Part shown: piece by piece, positions 22,909 to 35,100 of the stretch
Position numbering within the stretch: the first letter of the stretch is position 1
Layout: each line of letters starts with the position of its first letter
Assembly: GCA_035771175.1 (NCBI GenBank)
Contig: CM069598.1
Coordinates: forward strand, 15,438,438-15,502,437
Length of the DNA: 64,000 nt
From: Paratinospora sagittata
Taxonomy: Eukaryota > Streptophyta > Magnoliopsida > Ranunculales > Menispermaceae
Direction: 5' to 3'
Translations under genes and position numbers: made by a program
The notes under the pieces: generated by a model
Seen by the model: only the letters and a program-made list of their open reading frames with translations
The model's database searches: none
Told to the model about the DNA's origin: nothing

Positions 22909-25900
22909 TCAGCAGAAAAACATAGCATTTTCCAGATTGCTATGAAGCTTGAAAGCACCATCATGATAAGAAGATGCTATCGATAAAGTAGACAATGTAG
23001 AAGAAGAAGCAGATACTGATGAAACTGTCGAAACTGGAGAATTAGATCCATTCAATGCCTCATGGTAGAGTCGTCCCCTATAAGCGACCAGGTCAGCATA
23101 GTAGACTGGTGGAACCAATGAGACTGGCTTGGTGCATCGAGCAAATGTGTAGCACAAGTTGTAGATCAGCCTTTGCATCTCATCTGAACTAAATCCATGC
23201 TCATCATAGATAACAGTATAGTGGCATGGCTTACTTGTCCCGAGGCTTCCATAGTGGCTGCAAAGATAGAAGTCAAAATCATGTGGATGCACTATTGTTT
23301 GATCCACAACTGTCCCTGGAGCTATGTTTGCTTGACGTCTACCTTCCTTTGGGAAGAGACGAGTCTGGTGCCGCTTCTGAGCTACTACAACTGTAATGGT
23401 TGGGGAGTATCCATCTGGTTCAAGAGCCTTTTTGAGGTCCATTAGCTCTTTGCTGAGAACCATGAGAAACTGGCTATCACTCACCCCGTCACGGAAGATC
23501 ACAATCTTCTCTGGCTTGACATTGTTAAGCCGTGCATATGTGTGGATAAGTTCCAAACATATCTCCCCAAAATTTTGTATTTCTTCTTTACGATGCGCCT
23601 GTGGGCTAATACGTGCCGCATATTGGTTTGCAGCGGGCCAGTTCATAGTGGCCACTACAGCTGCTATAGATCGACACGTTGTGTTTCTGGGAGGTGGGTG
23701 ATTGACATCAGCCCCAATAAACATAACATGCCCATCCCCCTTGAAATGGGGAAGCCCATCAAACAGCTCCACATTGCTGCCCCCTAGTTTTGCGTTAATC
23801 TTGAGAGCAAGGTTTGAAAGATACTGGTCACGGCATTCATTGGCATATCTGACCAGACAGCACTGTGTCAAGATCCCAATCTCAGTCTCGCTAATCCACT
23901 TAAGGTTCTTGTAGCCAGGATCCTTCTTTGTCATCACACAAATAAGAAGCTGCAGCCGTTCAGTTCGTGAGTTAATACTTCTCAGAAGATCACGAAGAGC
24001 ATCAGAATTTGAGAGCATGCCCATATTGACAGTTTCCTTGATTACGGGTTCATTCATGGAGATCCCAAGTTTCGAACACCGTGCCCTTAACCTCCTGACA
24101 AAAACATCACGATTAAGTCTCGGACTCAGTCTTTCATTCAAGTCAAGGAGTGCCCACCGCTCAATTGCCTTGCCCTGTAACAGAGACTTGTCCACAAGAT
24201 TCCACTGACAGTCTTCTTTATGAATCGTAAATTTAGTCGACTTTCCATTTGCATCACCAAGTCTCAAATCAGGAGGTTTCATAATACGGCCAGACACTTC
24301 TGTCATCCTGGTACTAACTGAGATATTGAAATTTTCAGCAACATTTCCTCTGCCAAACAGGAAGCAAGATAAAACTCCATAATTAAAATTAACATTGTAC
24401 ACTAATTGCTTTTACAAGGGAAAAAAACATGAAAAAGGGATTATGTCCAACTACTTCCATTATTTGTCTTTTTTCTCTTCTTTTTGTTCTTTTGTTTGGG
24501 GGATGGAGATGGAGAGACATTACTAGGAAAAAGTAACCCTGGTAAAACAACATTTTTTACTGCCTTGACCCTGAATTTAGAGGTTGGAATTGTACTCAAA
24601 TCATTTTTCTTGCATATTTTGTTAAATTGCAGCAAGGCATTATAGGGCTGAAAATTGGTCTGAGTTTCTAGTGGACATCCTACCAGGCAGAAGGAAATAA
24701 CAAAATCATCAGCATGAAAATACAAATACATAGTCATCAAGCATTATACATGGGAGATGTACTGAGTGTGACCATAAAGTGTGAGCATTACTCTCCCATT
24801 GCACCAATGAAAGGATAGTGGACCATTTATACTAGAAGAATCAGCCCTTAGTATGCTTTCCAAGTATGTCGAAACCATTATGCTATCATAAAGAGATAAA
24901 TCATAGATAGGAACAACCAAATCTGAACATGCTCTAACAAAAAGGGTGATGTCCATCCAAGTAAATTGATTGCTAATAACTATCATAAATAGAGAAGAAT
25001 GTAACTTTACATACCCACGTGGACCGTCTTTAGCTTGAACCATTGTGCATATCATTTCCATCCTTTCTCTTGGCTCTGCCAAGCAGATTCGTCGAAAATG
25101 CTTAGCTGCCTCATCCTTCAACTCTTCCTTGGGATACCTCTGTCCCTCAATTAATTCGCAGAACTCCATTGGGACATAATTCATCTTCCCATTCTTGCTG
25201 AAATCCAGAGATGGAAGATTTCTATACCTTATAGGCTTGTACCTGTCCTCAAAATAATCCACAAGCCTCACTTTCTTTGCCTGGTTTTTATCCTCTGCAT
25301 CATCAAGTGGGAACTCTATATCATTCGTGTTTTCTTTTGTTAGGCGATGGATTGTGAACTTCTGCTTGGTCTTCCTATGAGTCACTCTCACCCTCAAATC
25401 TTTCAAGGCTTCCTCGATCTTTCTCTTCTGCTTATAATCCAGATGTCTTCCACTGTGACAATCAATTTGCAAGTTCTCCTTGAGATATTCCAGTACAGGA
25501 ACTGGCTTTATAAAAGGCAGAACTGAGTAGTCCACACATAAAACTAAACCTTGAGCTGTGATTTTCAAACTATGTTGAAACCCTTTAGAAGCAATGATGC
25601 CATTGCCAAGATCGTCATAGGGATTGTACTCGAGGGAGTAAAAGCTTCGCCCAATCCGAAGCCTGTCCTGGTTCTGTTTCATGACCAAATCCATCCCCTG
25701 CAAGGTCTCACGGGGGATCGAAGTGCGGTTTCCATTTAAGTAGGCCTCCAACTTGTCAAGTGGTAACTTGTTTAGTAGTTTTATTGTACATGTGTAACAA
25801 GTATTGCAACCCTTACCAGTAGACAACTCCACTGGGTATGTCCCTTCTGGCAGTTCTGCTGCACTAAAAATGTTTTTCTCCCCGTCATATGCTGTCTTCA

Positions 25901-28900
25901 ACAAAGGAAACTGTTCTTTATTCATTGAAAATAACTTGGTCTTAATCACAGACACAACAGACTTGGATATTTCAGTATTTCCCCATTGTTTCGCTTGCAC
26001 AACAGGTTTAACAACAATGTCATAGTGAAGTATGGTTAGTTGGGCATCAAACTTCACAGGGAAATGATTCACATAAAGGTTAACAATGCGAACTGCAGAT
26101 TTCCCTCCACTGTCAGGTCTTTTACATGCCAGTATTTCAGTGCCAGCAGGAAGCGATGATTGCCCAATGGATTGAGAATTATCAATTGATTGCGACTTTG
26201 AACCTGAAGGATCTGTGAATAAAAGAATGAACAATTTGTTACTAAACTCAGGTAGGTCAATAAAATAATAATAATAATAAATAAGCAATTATGCTAAATC
26301 AAGAAGCAAGTACCAAGGTTAAGCAAAGCAGTTAATCATCTACTTATCTCAGTCCAACTTGTTAAAAAGAGTTTCTGAAGATTTAAAAGCAGTGATGTAG
26401 ACCAATAATGAATAAAAAGAAAATCAACAAGACCACATTACATCTAGCTCAAACCTGTTTGGAAAAACATGGAAGAAAAATCATACAAAAAGTTCAGGCA
26501 GGTCAAACCAATAAAACAAAGAAGACCAGTATATTTTGATAGTGTTGTAGAAAGTTCCGTTGTCCATGCATAGTGATTTAATTAAAATTATGTTATGGTA
26601 TTTAACATTTTAACTTAAATAATGCCCCATGACTAGGGCTCAAACACTACAGTTATAATTAAGGTAGATGCAAGAGTTCTCCGCAACTCCAAGAGCAGCT
26701 CATTTGAACATGATAAAGAGTCTGGGAAGTTCATGCTTCTGTGTGTGTTGAGGAACTCTAAAGGCATATCAGTTTGAACATAATTAGTGTTTAATAAAAA
26801 TGTAATCTTGGACCGGTATTGCATAGTTAGCCAACTAGATGTCATGCCACAATTAATACAAAAGAAATATTAAAAGAAGGGAAAAATTGCACAATCAAAT
26901 ACCAAGTTTTACCCAGTGAAACTGATTTCTTGGGTGCAAGTCTATGAAGAGCACACATGATTTGGATGAAAAGCCCAAAGAGTGGCAATGGAAAGAAATG
27001 AGTTTAAGTAATACTTAAAACTAATCAAAGATATTTCACTAAATCATATTCACTAAAGCAAACCCTCCACACACTTGACCTCAATTTCAAGTAGAGGGTT
27101 TCTAATCTCAAGATAGTTGGGGAACTACAATCTATGCCCAAGTGTAGCTAGAGATTGAAACATGTCTACAAAAAAAGGGCTCTTCACAACATTGAAAGCT
27201 ATGTTATTAAAATTAAAAGACAAAAAATCTCACAACCATTTGACATATTTTCCTCCTTTTTTTTTTCCAATGCTCATTTATTGAATTTGCTTTTCTTTAC
27301 CTTCCATCAACACATCAAAAAGAACTTTGTTATTTTGATTGAGGGGCAGCAACATTACCTGTCCCTGAACATCTTCCACCAACACCACTAAAAACATCTC
27401 CCTATTGCCATTTCTTTTGTCAAACATTTCAATTCCCTTTCTTCATTTTTTTTTTTTTTTTTCTTTCATTGCAATGATTTCATTAAAAAACCAATAACAT
27501 CACCTAAGAAATTTATGCAAATCTTCACATTTTTATGTGTTTTGGCCTAATATCTTTCATTCTAAAAATACCTCCGTTGAAGCTCCCCCCAAACAATAGT
27601 TACATCTCAAGTGTCTTATTGTTTGATTGCACCATACTACAATGTTCTCATATAAGATCCTCATTTTCTACTCATTTTGCTTCCCAAACACCAAGATATG
27701 GTCAAATATGCTCTCCAATCTTCAAATAGAAAAGCAAGCAAAAACGAAAAGAAAAAGAAAACCCTAATCTCAAAATGAAAATAGTGCATAGATAGAAAAT
27801 CGTCTATCTTCATCCTTTGTACAATCTTTTGCAATGGAACAAATGCTTTTTGTTGTAGAAGATTTTTGCAAAAGACGCAACTTGATTTGATCGAGATTCG
27901 AAAGAGAAATCAACACTTGAAGAAGGGACCACAATTTCAATTTTCTGATGAGGAGATAAAAATAAGCCTTTTTTTTTTCTCCCTCTTGGCTTATAAAGCC
28001 TTTATAAAATATTGGAAAAGGTTTAAAATTGAAAATTTTAAAAAAACAAAAAGACAAAAACAATATATATATGGTTCAGTTGGCGCAAAATCATTTAAAA
28101 CGATCGTGCATCGAGTCTTATGATTTAAGATCATTTTAATCGTGTGATTTTTTTTTGTAGTAATTTTTATAAATATTGAATAATTTATGTATTGGTTTTT
28201 TTCAGTGCCTATGTACAATTTGATCCATATCAAATGATTAGAATCATAAACTGTAACGATTTAATATCTATGATTTTAGTACTTAATTTAGTTCTTATTA
28301 ATGTCAGTGACAATTAAGACAATTAATACATTAAGAGAAATTGCTCAAGTGATCAACACATATATAAATCTAGTTTGTATATTGCTTATTTTAGATGTTT
28401 CTTCATTTATTGTAGATCTTTCTAATATTTTTGTAAGTTTTTCTAATTTTTTATGTATGTACATATATATATATATATATACTTACGCGTCGTACTCCTT
28501 AAGCTTACACCTTGCTCACAGAGGCAAACTGCCTTAATTACATTTCACCCTTTTTTAAACGATGTTCATAAAGACAAAATAGCAAGCATTGTTGATCCAC
28601 TAAATCCAAAAAAAATGAGTAATTTCGTGCAAAAAATGCACAAAAAAGAGGGGGATAGAAAGACCCGTTTCTTCTATTTGACAACCATGAAAAGAAAAAG
28701 TGAAAATGCCATTAGAGAGTCGGTGACCCAGGATGGGAAGCTCTTTGCCTCCTGTGTTGACGAAGGAAAATATTCATTAACTAGACTATTTTAAAATGTT
28801 TATTAAATTAAAATCTAAAAGATAAAGAAGGGGATGGCCAACTAGGTGAAACATCGAAAAAAAAACATAAATGTTCACAATTAGGGATGATGATTATTTA

Positions 28901-30718
28901 ACACTTGTAAATAGATGATGAAATAAAACTAGTAAAGATGAGAACAGAAGAAGAAAGTAGTGCAATAAGATGAAGAAAGGAAGGAGAAAAAGAAACGCAC
29001 AGATTAGAAGTCCATTAATTAAGTTGGATATTTTTGGCATTTATCGATACTTTTGGAAATTTACAAAAAATACATGTGCGTAAGCAGAGGAGAAAAAGTC
29101 TGCCTATGTTGAGTCTATTGACTTATCCTTAAAAATAGTCGATCCCAAGCCTGGATAAAGGAGGAAGGTTGCTTTAGGTAGCTGACAACTATCATAAAAC
29201 TTTGTCGGATCAACTATGAAATAAATCTACTAAATCAAACCACATGAATGAATGTCAACTTAGCCCTAAATAGTGTGGAGTGGAGGATGTAGATTCATTA
29301 GCTGACCCCATGTAGTTGGAACAAGGCTTAGTTGAGCATAAACAGAGGAGAAGCAACTATCCGCATGCCTCTCCAAAAAGTTTCAGCTTCTCCCAAAGCT
29401 GAAGTTGGAAAGTGAAACTTCCTAAAAAAATGCTCTTCTATATCAACAATTCAAGCAAAAGTGATTTCTATTGTCGTACCAAACTATACTACGTGCTAAT
29501 AAATAATAACTATAAAACATAACCATAAATTCATGACATGATTATATAATATTACATAATATATTTCATACAATCGTATATTTAATAAGAAAAAAAAATC
29601 TATTTGATAAATAATATAATATAAAAATAAAAAATAAAATAAAATAACTGTTTATAGAAAAAAGAATCCCCTTTATTACATTTATTATTTGTATATTTGA
29701 TATCTGGTCGCAACCATCCTTCCTATCCAATGGAAAAGAATCCTATGATCGTAAATTAACCATAACTAGATCACAAATCCCAAGTTTTTCTATGAAGATG
29801 GATCTAATTGTATTACTATCTATAATGGATATTTTTCGAGTAACAACATAATTTAGCCAAGTCACAGCAATCAATTCCTTGTGGGATGTGCTTCACCTCT
29901 CTCTCACATTCCAGATATGGCTCTCAATTTAAATGAGACTAGAGTCTACAGTTACTATTCACACATAGGATGATAATTCTTGATATGTAATCAATAACTA
30001 TGCTAACGAATCTAGTAATCTATCAGTAAATATTCCTCAATCGATGAGCATCAGCGTTATCAACATATAATTACACAATTATCGTTTCTAACATTAAAAA
30101 TATATATATTTTAGGAAAGTTAATTAAATGTTGTTCAATCATAGCAACAAATTTTCAATTCACGAAATTTTCAAGTTTTCTTCAGAAAATTTATCACAAA
30201 ACCTCAAAGTAACAATCAGTAGCTATCTAGAGTACTCCTCACTTACCAGAGATTCTCGATCCCACCGGAACATAGTGAAACTTCGGCGGAGAACCTCCTC
30301 GACCTCCTCCTCCTCCATAACCCCTAGAAAAACCTCCTCCATAACCAGAACTCCTCGAAGAACCACTTCCGTAACTCATCCTTCCTTGACCAGAACCACC
30401 TCTCGATGAATCAAACTCATAATTTCCAGAACCACCACCACCACCACTCGAAGATCCAGCCTCCGATCTTCCCCTTCCTCGACCATAACCCCTCCAACTT
30501 CCACCACCACCGCCGTGACTCCTCCAATTCCATTCTGCACCTCCTTCATCGTGTCCAGAACCACCGCTCGAAGATTCGGCAGCTCCAGAATAGTAGCTTC
30601 CCCGGCCACGGCCATAGCCACCGCCGGTACTCCTTCCCTGACCGGAAAACTGAGACATTGCCGCTCTGTCTCTTCTTCCTCCTCTTTGATTGAACTGAGC
30701 TCTCGTTCGATTCTCCAT
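22909..30718 (-). CDS. AGO2: Argonaute 2 (AGO2/AGO3 clade)
   Basis: Coding exons 30247-30718, 25015-26212 and 22909-24349 join in frame to 1036 aa (Arabidopsis AGO2: 1014 aa, also three exons). Exon 1 is the Gly/Arg-rich N-terminus (repeated GRGRG, GGGGG). Exon 2 carries ArgoN (VRIVNLYVNHFPVKF), ArgoL1 (RLRIGRSFYS) and PAZ (from about residue 400). Exon 3 carries MID and PIWI: FIGADVNHPPP (D771), FRDGVSDSQF (D844) and PPVYYADLVAYRGRLYHEA (D976). Asp instead of His as last catalytic residue is the AGO2/3 signature. Known role: small-RNA-guided silencing in antiviral defence and double-strand-break repair. Intron 1 is 4.0 kb, intron 2 is 665 bp. ATG at 30716-30718 is the first in the inferred leader. 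A miR403 site follows the stop. REV7 is the divergent neighbour. Confidence 0.96.
26213..30246 (-). other. AGO2 intron 1 (4.0 kb)
   Basis: The donor CTG|GTAAGT (30246) and acceptor TTCACAG|AT (26213) split an Asp codon. The intron is AT-rich. It holds a possible L1-type LINE scrap near 28605-28790 (GDRKTRFFYLTTMKRK), a (TA)n tract near 28459-28479 and an RTE-type LINE 3' end at 29100-29345. Long first introns after the Gly-rich exon are usual in AGO2 genes, but I see no conserved exon inside. Confidence 0.75.
29100..29345 (+). mobile_element. RTE-type LINE 3' end fragment
   Basis: The words 'cccaagcctggataaaggag', 'aggttgctttaggtagctgac' and, at the end, 'gctgaccccatgtagttgg' and 'acaaggcttagttg' are those seen at the 3' ends of many plant RTE-clade LINEs. 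No coding part is left. A shorter piece with 'ctcaagcctaagtaaaggag' lies near 39628. Confidence 0.45.
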
Positions 30719-30839
30719 TGAAGCAGCAAATCAGAAGCGAGCGCGAACACTGTAAGAACGAACAAGGACGCGCTGTGCAAGAAAGAAAGAAAGAGAGTTT
30801 GAAAAGCGCGATCAGAAAGAAATCCGAAGAACGCGGGAC

Positions 30840-30858
30840 GATTTATTTATATAAAAAT
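30840..30858 (-). promoter_or_regulatory. TATA box of AGO2
   Basis: On the minus strand TTTTTATATAAATAAAT lies about 125-140 bp upstream of the AGO2 ATG. This would place transcription start near 30815 and give a leader of roughly 95 nt. A G-box/ABRE-like CCACGTGT lies further upstream at 31171-31178. Confidence 0.6.
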
Positions 30859-31379
30859 AGTGTGGAAGAACAAGTGAGGTTGTGACCTTGGTTTTTTTGG
30901 AAATCAAGTTTGCAAGTAAGTTGTGTGTAGTATTCTTGCATAGACAAAATCGATGTGGTTTTCAACTGTCGGGGAAAGTGAACGGGGCGCGACGGTGGAA
31001 ACGATACACCTGACTTAAAGTTCAATGTTTGTTTCGAGTGAAACTGTACCGTACCTACGTCTGTAATCCTTTCCGTTGATTGTTTGGTTCATTTTAATCT
31101 GACGGCTTTATATTGGATGATTAAAAGAAGGGCCCACAACAGCGAGTCAGTGACGTGTAGTGAGGGAACGCCACGTGTGATCTTATTGGTTTTTTTGGTA
31201 GCGTCGGGAACTTGAGAAAATGGTAGCCAATTACAACTTTTATCACTTGTTTAATGAATGAGAAGTAAGATGATTGGACTCATTTATTTTATTTTTGTTG
31301 ATTATAGACAGATTAGAGATAAAAAAAAAAATTGTAAATTAATGTAAGTTTCACTCTACCTTTAATACAATTTTGTCTC

Positions 31380-31720
31380 ACTTAGGTGCTAACGATATGT
31401 GATAATTGTCTCTCAGGATGCACTGATCTTCTTTCAATTGCTCAACAAGGTTCATCGAACCTGGACACACCCATTATTCATCGTATCTGGACACCTTCAA
31501 CGAACGATCTAGATGTCACTTTATCGAACACATCTGATCCATCGATCTACCTCTATTTTCAAAAATAAAAAGTTCTCTAACTCTTTGCGATGATGCACAC
31601 ATGTAAAATACAAAATATTGTGAGCCCATTATACCTTAAGTCGCCCAATCACCCTTTTGCACACACGAGAGATTTACATCACCCTTAAGACTTTGTTAAA
31701 CTCATTGAATACTAAGACAT
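31380..31720. repeat. Dispersed repeat related to 4860-5210
   Basis: It shares 'attcatcgtatctggac', a 'cgaacgatct' cluster, 'atctgatccatcgatc', 'caaaaataaaaagtt' and 'catcaccctta' in the same order and orientation with 4860-5210. It looks like a decayed LTR or other non-coding repeat. Confidence 0.4.
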
Positions 31721-32144
31721 GTGCAATTGTGTATTTGTCTCTTATATAATAAGGTATGCTTTTCTAGTTTTTCCATGTAGGGCAAAACTATTTTATACAT
31801 TACCCACGTAACTTTAGCATATCAACAAAGCTAATTTCATTCCTATTTCTCATTCATATTGATTAGCAAAAAGCCTGAACTTTGAGAAAAAGAAATCTAT
31901 AAAATAGAATGAAAAAAAAAATCCAAAAAAAAAAAAAGATAACATAAAATCCAACAATTGATTAATGCAAAGAAAAAAAGGAAAAAAAAGAAAAGAAAAA
32001 GAGGGATGGAAGAACGAAATAAAGAAAACTTGGCCGAGTCTTGCAACACTTGCAGCCATTGTTCTCTCAATAAATTAAAAAAATCTCTGTTTCTCTCTCC
32101 AAACGATTTTATTTGTTCAAATCGAAAGGTGGAAATCAAATGAA

Positions 32145-35100
32145 ATGCGTCCCAAAAAGGGTAAACCGATGAATATATGTTATTTCCATTTCTGTTGATG
32201 GGCTTCTTTCTTGAATTCTGGTGATTTCGCACTATTGATTTGCTTTTATTTGAGCTATTGTCTATTTCTCTTGCTTTGTTTCAATTAATCAACCAGTTGG
32301 CATGATATTTGATTTGGGGCATGGGTTCAAATGACAAAAGAATGAAGAATTAGCCAATAATGTTTGAGTTTTCTTGGTTTATTTTGTAACTAAACAAAAA
32401 AATATAAAAGAAAAAGTAAAAAACACCCATTCTGTAAACATGATTCCCATGTCCAAACTGATGTGATTTCACAATTTTATAATCCGTAAATTAAAACGTG
32501 AGTTGAAAAATCCTAAGCCATTTTGTTGTGATGATTTTCTTCTTCTATATATCCGATTCTGCCCTAAATTTTACTTCCTTTGATGCTTTTTAGATGGAAA
32601 CTAAACACCCTTTATTGGTTTATAAAGAAAGATTGGTTTCACAAATGGTGACATTATCCTTTTGCCATCAAAAAGAGTAATCAAATATCTTCTCTAATTA
32701 TATAAAGGCCCCGTTTGGAAAAGTACTTTTAGAGGTGTTTGGCAACACTTGCTTTTAGCTAAACTGCAGTGAAAAAATGCATTTAGAAGAAGCTGAGAGA
32801 AACCAACTTTTTCCAAAAGTGCTTTTCGTAGAAGCGCTTCTTAGAAAAACACTTTTAGAAAAGCTCTCAGGGCCAAAGTAGTTATGTGGTTCTCATGTAA
32901 TGGGCAAGAGTTGTATTGTGTGGGACTATTCCAACATATTTTTTTTTGAAGATTTTTTTGGGCATTAAGCCTGATATTTGTTTGTTCTAATTCATGTTTA
33001 GCTCACTAGAATGAGTGAAAGTGTTAACTTGTGGTACTTTCGTGAACGTCTCTACTTGCATTGTTGTATTTGTTTAAACTTTTTGATGTTCCAATATGTA
33101 TAACTTTCGTGGTACCCAAAGGGTCAGTTTGTCTCTGAATGGCATATTTTGTTCTGTTTATCATCTGTAAGTGTGCCTCCAACTTGTGTAAGATAGATTC
33201 ATACAAGAGAAGGAAGAATTAAACCAAATGATACTAGTGGCAAAAAGGAAGTCACATGGTTGCAGAAGAAAGGGAATGTAATCAATGGAGCCCAAAGAAC
33301 CTCATTCTCCTCAAGGTCTTCTAGTCCCTCTACATAATGTGTTTTTTGGTGAAATTGAATTGTTCTAACCTTTATTTTTATCTCAAACACAGGAGAGACA
33401 ACTAGGATTCTTGTTGAATTCCTTGAAGTAGCTATTAATTCAATTGTTTTCCTCAAAGGGGTTTACCCATCTGGTACAAATTTTCCATTTCAAGTGAAAG
33501 CTAAATTCATCATTAATAACGAGTTGAGTGGGCTTCACTGAATTCACGTTTGTATTTGATTCTAACTATTCTAGGTGCTTTTGAGAGGCGACGATATATG
33601 AATGTAGTAGTCCATAGAGCTCGACATCCTCAGCTTGGAGAATATATCCATTCAACAGTAAGAGCGCTTCAACCCTTCATTCACAAGGTTTGTATGGTTA
33701 TGATTTATTATTATCAGTAATTGTACTGGATTATGCCTTAAATTCATTACAGACGATTGGGATTAATACTTTGTATTAGTCTCTTAAGTGCTAGCATTTT
33801 TTTTGTTTATCTAATCCTAGCCAGTCTAATATATATTTGTTCATTTCTTTATCTATTGGTGATGACTTCAGCATCAACCAATTATTCCTAATAATTCATG
33901 TCTACTATCTGGATTGGTAGGTGGTCTTGTACTTGATATTCTATTGTAAAGCATATTCACTTGCTATTCTTGTGTATTCCTTTTAGCTTTATCTTCGGTC
34001 CATGACTCAAGACTTGTTAGGAAGCTATTACACTTCCTTGGTGGTTCAAGGCTGTTGAAAAAGAAATAGATGTTTTCTGTTTCTTGATCACCCTACTCAC
34101 TTTTGTTGCCAATGCCAATATAGAGTTGAGTGCTTAAGAAGATTTATAGCTGACATGAAGTATTTGGTTTATGTTGCTATATGTTCCTGCATGTTGTTTA
34201 TTTTGGACCAATAGATTTTCCAAAAGACCACTTGAAAAATTTGGTGGAGATGATAGTGTCCCATTTTGAGAACCTAGATAGACGTGAATCTCCCTATTTC
34301 TGGGAAATCTATCGAAATCAGAATGCAAAGAAAGGAAGGTATATGTTTCAGGTTGGATTGTTTGTGTTTCCATGGGAAATATTTTATTTGAAATGGAGCG
34401 TGTGTATGTCGAAGCTCAACAAGCTGTTACACAAGGGTGCATAAACCTTGTTCGTTAGCCAAGTGGGTCTTCAGTATGTCTACTCATCCTGCTATTACAT
34501 TTGTCTCAGTGTAGCAATTGCAAATTTCAAAGTGGAAAGGTAGGAAGGTTGTTTGTAGAATTTGAATTTTGAGGTATTTAAAGAAGTCACTAATTAATGG
34601 CTACATTTTTTCTTTTTCTTTTTTAGCAATTTCTGAGTCTAATAGATGAGATATTACAACTTATTGCACCTAGAGTTGGAGAAAACTTAGTCTGCATGTG
34701 GGAATGTTTCTAATTCTAGAGATTAAGTACTTTTGTTTTTGTTCCATAAAGATATTCAGAAACTGAGGAGTGTTTCAATATGAGGAACAGAGAAAATTGT
34801 AGCAACAAAGTTGTTGGTGAATGGATATTTGAAAATAGAGGAAAGAGCAAAATGAGAGAGAAAGTGAGAAATAAAATGCTTGGAAGAGATTCACTAGAAC
34901 TTTTGGTTATAGCTTTTTCTTCTTTTTCTTTTTCTTTTTATCTTATGTATTTATTTAATATTTTTGGAAACATTCTTGAATGCACCCCTACTAAGTTGGT
35001 GAAGAAAGGCAGAGTTCTAGCTAGATAAAGAACTGAAGTTGAATTGAAAGAAATGGTTCATGGTGCATGCTAATTACTGTGATTTATGATTGACTTTACA

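Larger units (their letters stand above)
30719..32144. promoter_or_regulatory. Shared upstream region of divergent AGO2 and REV7
   Basis: The 1.4 kb between the two start codons holds the AGO2 leader and TATA box, a G-box-like site at 31171-31178, a dispersed repeat at 31380-31720 and an A-rich block at 31906-32010. I see no REV7 TATA box. The part next to REV7 has a pyrimidine-rich leader-like stretch (32060-32100). Confidence 0.45.

Noticed and set aside
30376..30780. 134-aa frame overlapping AGO2 exon 1 on the same strand
   Set aside because: It starts at TTG and not ATG, and reads the Gly-rich exon in another phase. Not a supported uORF.
34181..35028. Reading frames of 82-87 aa in REV7 intron 3
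   Set aside because: No recognised domain and no splice context. Possibly old transposon sequence, but unsupported.
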